NCBI GenBank assembly: GCA_024114885.1
Contig: CP099422.1
Span: forward strand, 868,001 to 932,000
Origin: Septoria linicola
Taxonomy: Eukaryota > Ascomycota > Dothideomycetes > Mycosphaerellales > Mycosphaerellaceae
Length of the DNA stretch: 64,000 nucleotides
Direction of reading: 5' to 3'
The notes under the pieces were generated by a model. That model saw only the letters and a list, made by a program, of their open reading frames with translations. It searched no databases and had not been told where the DNA came from. How positions within the stretch are numbered: position 1 is the stretch's first letter; each line of letters begins with the position of its first letter. A program made the translations under genes and the position numbers. Shown here in pieces: positions 53,940 to 64,000 of this stretch.

Positions 53940-56900
53940 TAAAGGATTCTAATCCTAGACAGAACTAACTAGAAGAAATAGTTTAAGCTATAGATAGATA
54001 AGCTAGAAGGAAAGGACTAGTTCTAGGCAATTAGCTAACTAATTGTTAGAGGGAACCTATGTACAGTTTAGTAGGACACTAGTCTTTAGATATATGTTAC
54101 TTAGAATTAACACTTCTTAAAAGATAATACAGTATATAGGTTCAGTATTAGATATAGTATTAGTAAAGATAATAAGATAGAGCTAGAGACATAGTATATT
54201 ACTATACTAGTAGCTAAGATATAGGTGATTCTCTAGAACAAGTATAATAGAGTCCTAAAGTCCTATACTATAGGTCTAATTAAGTAGTTTGTTATATTTA
54301 GGATATCACCTAATAAGACAATTAGGGAAGCATAGAGACACCTTAGAGGCCTAGGTAAGAGGATTACTAAGATTGATCCTTAGGAAGCCTACTACTAGAG
54401 CTAAGAGAAAAGGCTAAAATATCTCCTACAGTCCCTACCTATATTATACTAAGTAGCTAAGGATACTATTATAACCTAACTATCCTTAGATATAGACACT
54501 ATTCTCCTTCTACTTAAGTCCTAAGAGGTAAGAGACAATCTAGACAAGATAGACACAGGTCTAGCTGTATTCTATTCTAGGCAGCCCTACTAAGGAAAGT
54601 CTCTACTAATATACTAGCTCTATAAGAAAGGGAAGTACTAGTTAAAGGATTGTCCTAACCTCCCTACTACTAAGAAACTGTCCTAGTAGAGAAATAGTAC
54701 TAAGAACTAGAAGGACCCTTAGGGATTATTCCTTAGAGAGAGGGTTAGAAGATCCCCTTTACTAAGGAATACTAGATATATTAAGAAAGCTGTCTATAAG
54801 TTATTATTATATAATAAGCTAAAGAAGGTTATCTAGAAAATAGGCAAGTAGCTTTAAAGGATAGAAAAGTCTAGAAAGCTTCTAAAGAAAGGATTTTCAG
54901 CCTAGGAGTCTAGTTCTAGTTCTAATTCTAGAACTCACTCTAGTTCTAGAAGTAATAATAATTCCCTATTAGAAGATAATAACTAAGATAAGTTAGCCTA
55001 TTCTACAATTAAGGCTAAAGGCAAGTTATTACCCTAAGAATAGCTCTTAGATTCCTATGCCTTATCCTATATAACTAACTAACTATCCTTCTTTAGATTA
55101 GTAAAGCTACTAAGGAAGAAAGTATAGATTAAGGTAAAAGGAGGATACCTCTATACAACCTACTCTAGACTAGTATAGATAAAGGGAATCTTAGGAGGAG
55201 AAGTTCTACTTAATAGGGTACTATTTGTTTCTAATCTTAGAGTAAATCTTATATTATAGGATTAGTTTAGTAAGCAATTTAGAGTCTAGAAGCCTAATTT
55301 CACTCTTACCTCCCTAGATAGCCAAACAGTTGTAAAGACTAAGCTAGTTAGAGGTGTTTTATTTATTAGTAAGATATTACCTCTCCTATAGGAAAAGTTA
55401 TATTACTTACTATATAATCCTATAGAGGTTAATAATGCCTATACTGCCCTATTAGAGAAGGATCTGAAACAGTAGGAGCTATAGTATAGAAGATTTGTAT
55501 ACTTTAGAAGAGGGTTACTCTTAAACCTTTATAAAGTTACTAACCTAAAGGAAAGAATTCTAATCTCTAACTAGGAAGAGTATAAGTATAGGATCTATAT
55601 AATAGGTAAGATAAAGAAACACCTAGGCAAGTCTATTAAGAGAAGACCTAAAAGACTAGCCCTTATGTTAGTAGATATCTATAGACTATTACTATTATTA
55701 GTAAAAGGTTTTATATAGTAGCTTAAGATTATTAACAACTTCTTAAGAAAGAAATAGGCATTTCCACTCAAGGCTAGATCAGATACACTAACTGCTCTTT
55801 AGAACTAGAGGATTAAGGCAGAAAGGTAGTCAGTAGTACTCCTTAAGTCTATAAGGGCTAATAATACTAGAGAGATTACTACTTTAATTAAATAGTAGGA
55901 GAAGGACTTTGGAATTACTTTTAAGCTAACTAAGGCCTACAATTCACTCTAGAATAGAGTAGTTAAGAGGTCTATCCAAATATTAGAGGCCTCTATTAGA
56001 GCAATACTTGAAGAAAGTAAGATACCTATTAAGTTTTAGCTAGAAGCCCTTAAAGTATAGGTGTATATAAGGAATAAGCTTCTAAATAGACCTAATGTTA
56101 AGGGATTCAAGCTCTTACCTAATAAAGCTTTTAATAGGATCAAACTAATAGTCTCCTACCTTAAGGTATAGGGATGTAGAGCTATAGTATATATAGATAT
56201 AAGAGTATAGCCTTAGTAGGCAAGGAGTAATAAACTAATAAACAGAGGAAAGGATACTATGTTTATTAGATACTATAATAATATAGCAAAGGTATAGAAG
56301 TTCTAGGAGCCAGATATAAAGGCTATCAAGTAGTATACTAATACAATCTTCTTTAAAGATAAGCTAGGTAGAGAATTAGACTTGAACATTAAGATCAAGA
56401 ATCTCCCTAGTTTAGCTCTAGAAAGAAGACCTATTAGAAGGCTAAGAACTATTAGCTAGCCTACTCTATAAGCTAGTAGGAGTACCCTAGGTGCTCCTAG
56501 TCTAGGCTAGTAGAAGCCTCCTCCCCCTTAGCTATTAGTATAGGTTTAGGAAGGAAAGAAACTCTTTATATAACTTCTACCTCTACTAGAAGATATAGGA
56601 GAGTATAGAAAATTCCTAGACTAAGGGAAAGTTAAGAAAGAATCTAAGAATTCTACCTAAGAAACTATAGAGGTAGATTAGGAGTAGATAGCCCTAAGGC
56701 AAACCCTTAGAAAGAGGAAAGCATCCTAAGAACTTAATAGATTTAACTAGAAGCTGAAGCTAATTAGGCTTGAGCTAGATTAGAATAGTTAGCTAGATAA
56801 GGAAATGCTCCTAGAGTATTAGGCTTTCTTCTTAGCTATAAGCTCTATTAACCTAGGCATCCTATAGGACCTAGAATTCTTAGAGGAAGTTAAAGAGATT

Positions 56901-58520
56901 ACATTCTTAGCTACTAAAGAAGTAGGAATATACAAACAGGAGGTTCTAATCCTAAGGAACTATAAGGAAGCAGTAAGTAATCCTAAGTAGGGTTATCTCT
57001 AGTAAGAAGCTATTTAGAAGGAGCTAGATACACTTATAAGTAATAACACCTAGACTATAGTAGTCCTACTAAAAGGGGCTAACCTAGTTACCTTAAGATA
57101 GGTCTTTAATATTAAGAGAAAGCTTAGTAGAGCTATTAAAAAGTTCAAGGCAAGACTAGTTACAAGAGAGTTCTCCTAAAAGTATAGAGTAGACTATATA
57201 GAAACTTTTACCTCTATAGTTAGGTAGGATACTCTAAGAGGATTCATGGCTATAGTCTATAAGAAGGACCTAGTTCTATACTAAGTAGATATAAACAATG
57301 CATTTATAGAGAGTACCCTATATAAGGACATCTATATAATCCTACTACTAGGTATTAACCTACTAACTAGTATAGTCTTATAAGTTCTAAGGAGTCTCTA
57401 TAGGCTAAAGTAAGCTATAAGAGACTAGAATCAGCTATATATGTCAAAGCTAAAAGGAATAGGATTTAGACAATTAGAAGTGGACCTATGTCTTCTAATC
57501 TATAAGAAAAGGAAAGACCTAATAATCCTAATCTATATTAATAACATACCTATTACTATAGAGAGACTAGAAGATGTCCTCTAGTTTAAAGACCAACTTA
57601 GTAAGGTCTTTAAGATCAAAGATCTTAGAGAACTAGACAAGATTCTTAGAATAAGACTAACAAGAAACAGATAGTAAGGCTAGCTGAAACTTGACTAGAA
57701 GCACTATATCTAAGAGAACCTAGCTAAGATAGGAATAGGTTAAGAGACTATATTACTAACTCTTTTACTAATAGACAGCTATGAAAGTCTGAAGCCTACT
57801 AGACCAAATAATAAAAGATATAATAAATAGGAGTACTAATCTATTATTAGAACATAGATGTAGCTTGTAACTGTTATAAGACTAGACATTTCATTTGCCC
57901 TTAGAAGATTAAGCTCCTATATTAGTAATCTAATAGTAGGACATATAAAGGCTCTAAAGAAGCTAACTAGATACCTGAGATCAAACCTAGACCTTAGTCT
58001 AAGATACTTAAGGAATAGTCAAGGCTGCCTTACTAGATATATAGACTCTAACTATGTAATAGACAAGACTAATAGAGTCTCAATCCTTAGATATGTCTTC
58101 TTCCTTTATAGTATACTAATCTCCTAGATGAGTAAGAAGCAGAAATCTATAGCTATATCTATAATAGAAGCTAAATATATAGCTATAGGAGTATATATAA
58201 AACAGTTATAGTTCCTTGGTACTCTTTTAAGAGAGCTTGGATGCCTAGAGTTAGTAGGAGAATGTTCTTACTAACCAAGGATCCTTAGTAACTAGGAAAC
58301 TGTTACTAGAATCAGGCTAATTTAGCTAAAAGGTAATAACTAAGCTACCCTTACTCTAGTTAAGGACTTACATGTTTATAACAAGTCTAAACATATTAAT
58401 ATCTTATATAATACTATAAGAAAGCTCTAGTAGAACAGACTTATCTCTATAGAATATATGAACACAAAAGAGATAGTAGCAGATAGTCTTACTAAGCTAA
58501 AGAATAGACTATAGTTTTAG
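53940..58520 (+). pseudogene. Copia gag-pol polyprotein, broken by many stops
   Basis: Gag begins with a Trp/Lys pattern near 53,967-54,020. A zinc knuckle is recognisable at 54612-54653, its CX2CX4HX4C spacing kept although the first two Cys codons and the His codon are now TAC/TAT. Integrase lies at about 55,380-56,100. Reverse transcriptase lies at about 57,078-57,690, with FKARLVTREFS and VDYTETFTSIVR-like segments; its YVDD motif reads YINN at 57534-57545. RNase H lies near 58128-58200 (SKKQKSIAIS then EAKYIA), with a final ADSLTKLK near 58,470-58,500. Stops are TAG or TAA at positions of former Gln and Trp. No protein can be made. Confidence 0.88.
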
Positions 58521-59203
58521 GAGTTTATAAGGCAGCTCTACCTTATATAAGAGATATGTAAAAGATAACTCCAAGCCTTGGAGCTGAACTAAGAGGAGTC
58601 TAAAAGAAAGATTTTAGTTACTTGACTCCTCCTTAGTTAGACTTTACAAAGTCCTAAATGCCCTTACTAATATTAGACCTATTACTAACTACAATATTAC
58701 TATATAGCACCTAGCTAAACTAGACACCCCCTAAGGCTAAGTACTAGTTAATATTAAAGACCTCCTCTATAGTAGCTATTATCTCCTCTACTAGTGTATA
58801 GTTACTCTGCTCCCTAGCTTGATACAAGATCCCTATAGCTAAGAATAGTATACCCTAAAGACTATTAGGGAACTAAGAAGCTGTATAGAATATAACTAAG
58901 TAAGGGACTAGGCTATAAGGAATCTAGGAAGCTGTTAGAATTGGCTATAAGAAAGGACAGGGGTAACTTACTAGATAGTCTATATCCTAAACAATCTACT
59001 CCTATATAAGAGAGGAGGAAGATCTTATAGAAGGTATTTCTTTTATCTTTTTATAGGAGATAGTAGTATAGAAAGTTTGTTAGATTAATAGTTAGTACTG
59101 TCTAGTTATTAGTCTGAAAAGTAAGTACTTAATAACTAATCAAGATTAGGACTAGCATTTGAGTACTATAGATAATCTATTAAAAGATCTGACTATATAG
59201 TAT

Positions 59204-59212
59204 GAGTAGGAG
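59204..59212 (+). promoter_or_regulatory. Candidate polypurine tract
   Basis: GAGTAGGAG directly before the 3' LTR, in the position where plus-strand synthesis is primed. One base is a pyrimidine, so it is only likely. Confidence 0.5.
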
Positions 59213-59490
59213 TGTTAAGAATGTATCCTAGATAGTTAGTCTAGATATAGACTTCTAAGTATAGTTCTAGATACCTAAGGCATCTACCTGAGGCTTAGTA
59301 AGAGGTACATCTTACTTCTCTCTCTTCTCTTCTTAGATAACTAACTTAATTAACTTTGTATTTAGTTCCTAGCATATTACTACTATACTATATATATAAG
59401 TCAGTTCAAGATTAATCCCCTATTCTTCTTTACTACGCTATACCCTCCTTAACATTGTATAGTATCTACAAACGCCCTCTACTTTTAACA
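59213..59490 (+). repeat. 3' LTR of the Copia element
   Basis: 278 bp, TGTTAAGAATG to CTTTTAACA. It differs from the 5' copy by about 11 transitions and no transversion. Confidence 0.93.
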
Positions 59491-59495
59491 AGTAA
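59491..59495. repeat. Target-site duplication AGTAA, right copy
   Basis: Directly follows the 3' LTR and matches 53187-53191. Confidence 0.85.
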
Positions 59496-60151
59496 GTAAA
59501 TAATCCTAAGAATACTCTTAGGATTAATCTAATATTTCTAGCTTAGAGTAATAAATATATAGCTTAGGTAAACTATAAGCGAGAGGAGTATATCCGTACT
59601 AGGTTAAACAAGTATAATATATAGATACTAACGTATATATACGAACGTATTCGAAACTATATAAATACTATTAAGTAGCTCTATAATAAATCGTACTAGA
59701 TAGGTATTCGATAAGATCTACTATTAGCGATTATATAGTAAGTAAATCCTAAGATTGATCTATAGATCTATTACCTTTACTAAACTAGACTTAGGTTATA
59801 ATAAATAGATAAATAGGACATTATTACTTACTTTACTTACTAAGCGTATAGATTACGTTTAGAGGACTAGTCTTAAGATATCGTCGCTTAGTAGATCTAA
59901 GATATAGGACGAGAGAAACGTTAATAAAAGAAAGTAATAGCTACTAGGATAGTAGCTAGCGAAGGAGGTAGAGGTAATAATAATAACGACGAAGATAGAG
60001 GTAATAGTAACGATAATAATAGTAACGATAGTAACGACTACTAAGCTTACTATAGAGATAATAATAGTAGCGAAGGAGGTAGTAGAAACTTAGAAAGGAA
60101 TAATCTAGAGACTAATCTACGAAATAGCCTCTTAAGTAGTTATTTATTCTA
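59496..60151 (+). pseudogene. RIP-broken coding segment of outer element (right part 1)
   Basis: About 218 codons in one frame with only TAA/TAG stops. The sequence is helical and Gln/Arg-rich (for example QLYNKSYQIGIRQDLLLAII after reading stops as Gln), then turns into a Gly/Asn/Asp/Ser-rich stretch (ASEGGRGNNNNDEDRG). Such a switch is seen in gag-like proteins, but no domain is recognisable. Confidence 0.5.
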
Positions 60152-60189
60152 AATATTAGATACTCGATTCGAAACTACCTATCTATCTA

Positions 60190-60612
60190 GACGAAGGATC
60201 TTAACTCTATCGAAGCGTAGAGGTTCCTCTAGCTTATAGTTAGGTCTATATACGCTGTCGAAGCGAAGCTCTTAAAAGCGTAGAGTACTATCCTTATCGT
60301 TAACGCTATTAAAGTAGTAGCGGTCTATACTAATAATATACGTATACTCTATACGATCTAGCGATTAATCTAACGATCAATTCTAGCCTCTCTTACTCTA
60401 CGTAAACTAAAGTTAAAAGGATCTAGATCGAAGAGTAATAGATCGTTTTAGAAGAGCGAAGACTAAAGCTTAAAAGAGAATAAGAAGCTTTCGAGCTTAA
60501 GTAATAGTAAGAAAGATTACGTATTATACGTAAAGAGTATTAGTTTAAAATTAAATAGGAGCGGTTTAGAGTAGAACGCTAGAAAGAGATTACTAAGAGG
60601 AGCGCTATACTA
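60190..60612 (+). pseudogene. RIP-broken coding segment of outer element (right part 2), coiled coil
   Basis: 141 codons in one frame, stops TAA/TAG only. The second half (from about 60,430) is a strong charged coiled coil, with LEERRLKLKRE and RFRVERQKEITKRSA. No family recognised. It lies in a different frame from the segment at 59496. Confidence 0.5.
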
Positions 60613-61410
60613 GATATAGTATAGATTTATCTATAGATTATTCTTAAGATTAGGCTATAAAGTACTCTAGCTACGATATTCTAATTAAGAGTCTAAATAG
60701 CTATTATAAGATATCTTTTAGATAACCTATATATCTATCTATTTCTTATTAGTAAGTTTATAATAGCTTATACCTTTTATGTTTTATAACTATAGCTTAT
60801 AAATCTAACTATATTAAACTAGATCTAACTCTAAATCTAACTTAGTAGTTTTAGTATAAGTTATTAGATATATAAAGTAGCTTATTTCTTAATTATATTT
60901 ACTTCTTCTTATTAAATATAATCTTCCTTATCTACTATATAAGCTTTTAAGCTTAGAAAGTTTTCTAAATATATTTCTACTATCTAATATATTCTATAAA
61001 GTTATTTACTATAGTTTAAGTCTTATACTATAAAAGCTATATTAATACCTACTAAGAAGATTAGTATTTATATAGCTCTTACTTATTAATATAGAGTCTA
61101 TAGAGTTTATTATTATAGTCTATAATTATACTATATTAAAGTTAGGTAATAGGTAGTAATTAAATTATAGATTAATCCCTAGATTATATACTTTCTTTCT
61201 TAGTCTCTCTATTAGACTTTCCTTTAATATAGAATAAATACTAGAATAGATCTTAAGATTAGTTCGAGGAATACTCTATAGACTAAGCTCTATTAGTTTT
61301 AATAGAATATAGAAGATAATACTACTAGAATTAATAGCCTAGATACCTTATTAATATAATAGATAGGACTAGTAATATACTAGTCTATAAGAGAGGAAAT
61401 TAATAGTTAG

Positions 61411-61715
61411 AGTAAACTAAGTAGTTCTATAAAGTACTATAATTATTAGATTAATCTAGAATATTATCCTATATAAATATAGATCGTAAGAGTAAACTAA
61501 GTAGTTCCGTTAATAGGTTTAATTATCGGATTAATCTAGGATATAATCCTATACGAATTTAGATAGTAATAGTAAACTAAGTAGTTCTATAAACAGGTTT
61601 AATTATTAGATTAATCTAGGATATAATCCTATACGAATTTAGATAGTAATAGTAAACTAAGTAGTTCTATAAATAGGTTTAATTATTAGATTAATCTAGG
61701 ATATAATCCTATACT
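61411..61715 (+). repeat. 80-bp tandem repeat, about 3.8 copies
   Basis: Copies start at 61411, 61491, 61571 and 61651, each with AGTAAACTAAGTAGTTC and ending in a GATTAATCTAG...ATATAATCCTATA segment. Copies 3 and 4 are nearly identical; copy 1 is most diverged. It lies in the outer element. Confidence 0.92.
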
Positions 61716-62531
61716 ATCTCGTAAATATACTAGGTATTAGTAGAAAGGATATCGATCTAATCTCTAAAATATGCCTAGGAATAATCTTATACTCTAAACT
61801 CTATCGAACTCCTACTAGATTAATCTCTAATTTAATTAAAGGAATAATTATATAAATAATTATTAGTATAGACTCTAGGCTATAGTATCTATAATCTTAA
61901 TAGGAGAATACTAGCGTATCTCTAGGACACCTTTATTATTCTACTTAAAGATAACCTAGAAGAAATTATAGATAGTAGAGAAATCGTAATCTAGAGAGTA
62001 ATTAGTAGATTAATTATAGGTATATATATTAGAATAATCTTACTCTTCTTCTTATTCTTTCTATACTTATTATAGGGATATATAAAGCTCTAGGACTCGT
62101 AGATCTTTCTAGTAAGATAGAGGCTAGCGTACTTCTTACTATTTATAAGTAGTATAGTAAGGAGCTTATTACTAGGATTAATTATTAGTTTAATCCTTAA
62201 CTTAATCTCTAGTTTACTCTTACTTATTCGGTCCTAGAGGTATAAAAGCTATAGAATTCTTATTTTTAACTTTATAAGAGCGAGGTTTATTAAGATTAGA
62301 AGTACTAAAATAATCGTTAGATTAATCCTCGAATCGATCTCTAAAAAAATTACTTACTCGCTATTAGCGTAGGTACGCTTTTCTACCTTCTTATACGCTT
62401 TCTTCTTAGAAGGTTTACTATTAGAGATAGTAATTAGGGTATCGTCGCTAGGAATAATTAGTAGATTAATTACTAGAATATTCCTTAAATAAATTATACT
62501 ACTAATATTTTAAAGTATTCTTCTTTTTCTA

Positions 62532-62700
62532 CGTAGGCTTTAGAGTATTCTTAGGAGTATTCTTAAGAGTAGTCTTAGGAGTATCCTTTAGAGCCTCCTT
62601 TAGAGCCTTCTTTATAGCCTTCTTTAGAGTATCTTTCGAAGTATTCTTAAGAGTAACCTTTAGAGTATTCTTCTACTCTCTCTTTAGAATAGACTTCGTA
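62532..62700. repeat. 12-bp minisatellite, about 14 degenerate units
   Basis: The plus-strand unit is close to TTTAGAGTATTC. Twelve-base periodicity keeps frames: on the minus strand one frame reads a Lys-rich tetrapeptide (K-D/N/K-T/A-L/P) without a stop across the array; a plus-strand frame is also open. It may be the remains of a repetitive tail in an element protein. Confidence 0.8.
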
Positions 62701-63536
62701 GCCTTATAGGCCTCGAATATCGACTTGAAATAGGCTACGAAATAATTATTAGAATAATCTATAAAGTAATTAATAAAGTAATTATACTCTTATTTTCTTT
62801 CTCTTCTTCTATATTATTATCGCTCTTAGTTTCCTTCTTAAACTAGTAGGTTAAAGCTTCTTAAGGATTAATTAGTAGTTTAATCCTTAGTATAATCTAG
62901 GTATTAATTATACCTAGTAAGTATTATAGTAGTAGCGTCGTATATTACTAGTCGTAGTAAAAAATTAGCTATAGATTTTTAGAATATCGATGTCTTTAAT
63001 ATAGGTTCTAGCCTTAATATTAGTAGATTAATTCTATAATTAATCTATAGATTACTCTTACCCTTTATATAAAATCTTATCTTTACTATCTAACTCGAGA
63101 GCGTTCTTAGATACTAGAGGAGCGAGGTACTAGACTTCTTCTAGGTAGATAGTTACGTAACTCTAATATAATTAGTAGTATAATCTATAGTATACTCTTT
63201 AAAACGATCTTCTAATACCTCTACGTTAGCTTCCTATTACGCTATACTATATAGTATAACGCGCTCTCTTATATACTTCTCGTACTATATATACGCGCTT
63301 CTAACTATCTTTCTTTCTTTTATACTAATTATCTTATAGATTACTTTAGTAATTAAATTAATAATCGAATTAATAATCGAACTAGTAACTAAATCGAGAA
63401 GTAGATATAGAAGTAGAGTAAAGAAGAGAGAGTTAGAAGTAAGTATAAGAAACTTCTTATAGTAGAGTATAGCGACTAAATAAGAGGTATAATCTATAAC
63501 TTATAGGTATAGTAATCTTATTAGTCTATAAATGAG

Positions 63537-63549
63537 AGGTACAATAAGC
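63537..63549. repeat. Right 13-bp flanking direct repeat of the AT-rich block
   Basis: AGGTACAATAAGC, identical to 50781-50793. Normal base composition resumes immediately after it. Confidence 0.65.
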
Positions 63550-64000
63550 TCGAAATTATCAGTCTTAGCGTGTATGGGCGCCAAGTCTAATGAGGGGTGC
63601 AGCGAGCTGTAAACACTAGTTAACGTCTGTGTTGTCCTAGCGAACGTAAGCTCCAAAACACTAGGGTCTTCTCTTCCTAGTTAGTTGGCTGTGCGTGAAC
63701 GCGATGCGATCAACCCCGAGACACATTTATCCTACATGATAGTTACCTGAGAGGAGAGACCCTCCTGTCTGTCTCTACGGTACACCATACTCAGTCCACT
63801 TCTGATCAAGCGACATCTCACTCATCTGGACTGTAGAAGATGCGGACTCTGGTCCATCGGACTTAAGCCTTCTTTCCTCCTTGACGTGTCCACAGGCAGA
63901 AGTTCCGCCACTCTCGCGAACTAACAACTATTCATCACGCGACTTTCTTCTGTCTTACTGCTAACACGCGCCACCTGAGAAGACTGCTGGACTACAGTCG
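63550..64000. other. Normal-composition sequence at right edge, no gene seen
   Basis: 451 bp with ordinary GC content beyond the AT-rich block. No frame is convincing; a gene may begin beyond the window. Confidence 0.5.

Larger units (their letters stand above)
53192..59490 (+). mobile_element. Ty1/Copia LTR retrotransposon, RIP-inactivated
   Basis: 6,299 bp bounded by 278-bp LTRs that start TGTTAA and end TTAACA (TTAATA in the 5' copy), with a 5-bp AGTAA duplication. A primer site matching the anticodon half of initiator Met-tRNA follows the 5' LTR. Gag, integrase, reverse transcriptase and RNase H signatures follow in the Copia order (integrase before reverse transcriptase), all broken by TAG/TAA. 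The LTRs differ at about 11 positions, all C/T or G/A. Since RIP adds changes, this cannot be used as an age. The element is nested in an older degraded element. Confidence 0.93.
50794..63536. mobile_element. Composite RIP-degraded AT-rich block: unknown outer element with nested Copia
   Basis: 12.7 kb of AT-rich DNA without an intact gene. Subtracting the nested Copia element and its duplicated target leaves about 6.4 kb for the outer element. In the outer parts CpA and TpG are almost absent while CpG and TpA are frequent, the mark of repeat-induced point mutation acting on CpA. Several frames stay readable if TAA/TAG are read as former Gln or Trp codons (51659-51967, 53031-53191, 59496-60151, 60190-60612), all on the plus strand. 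I found no clear reverse transcriptase, transposase or helicase motif in the outer part. A size of about 6.4 kb and a 13-bp duplication would suit a LINE, but this is not shown by sequence. Confidence 0.65.

Noticed and set aside
61411..61715. CRISPR-like array
   Set aside because: The 80-bp units are contiguous without unique spacers and the genome is eukaryotic.

Overview
The window is nuclear DNA of a filamentous ascomycete (Pezizomycotina). A Dothideomycete is most likely, but that is inference from overall gene content. Genes are dense and on both strands. Introns are about 48-91 bp with GT-AG ends and CTAAC/CTGAC-type branch sites. The single-copy genes (noxA, TIM10, CSE1, PDK1-type and KIN4-type kinases, SFI1, Mss116-type helicase) are typical of ascomycetes. 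The repeat block at the right carries a strong signature of repeat-induced point mutation (RIP).

1-50.6 kb is euchromatin with 20 supported genes. In order: a Zn2Cys6 regulator running off the left edge and divergent from an amidase, with a GTCGG-N5-CCGAC palindrome between them; a COG7-like Golgi tether subunit divergent from a PARP-UBC fusion; an orphan LigD-type 3'-phosphoesterase sharing a 254-bp promoter with TIM10; a DUF7727-like membrane protein; noxA; two unrecognised genes; a tiny twin-CX9C protein divergent from SFI1; two adjacent single-pass membrane proteins of similar design; a KIN4-like kinase; a P450 with an unusual I-helix; a 2EXR/F-box-like protein; the Mss116-like helicase; a fumarylacetoacetate-hydrolase-family enzyme; a disordered protein; a PDK1-type kinase; and CSE1. 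I joined exons where splice sites and the resulting protein agreed. Several conserved motifs appear only after splicing, for example CX9C and the amidase C-terminus.

50.8-63.5 kb is an AT-rich gene desert bounded by a 13-bp direct repeat (AGGTACAATAAGC). CpA and TpG are almost absent outside a central Ty1/Copia retrotransposon at 53,192-59,490. That element has 278-bp LTRs, an AGTAA target duplication and a half-tRNA-iMet primer site. It is nested in an older element of about 6.4 kb that I do not recognise, and both are heavily mutated by RIP. The older element still shows readable frames in which TAA/TAG stand where Gln codons are expected, a coiled-coil segment, an 80-bp tandem repeat, a 12-bp minisatellite and a dispersed short motif. 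Normal composition returns at about 63,550.

Most genes are unrelated housekeeping genes placed side by side. The linkages that suggest shared function are the regulator-amidase pair and the pair of single-pass membrane proteins. The least explained object is the outer element of the AT-rich block.
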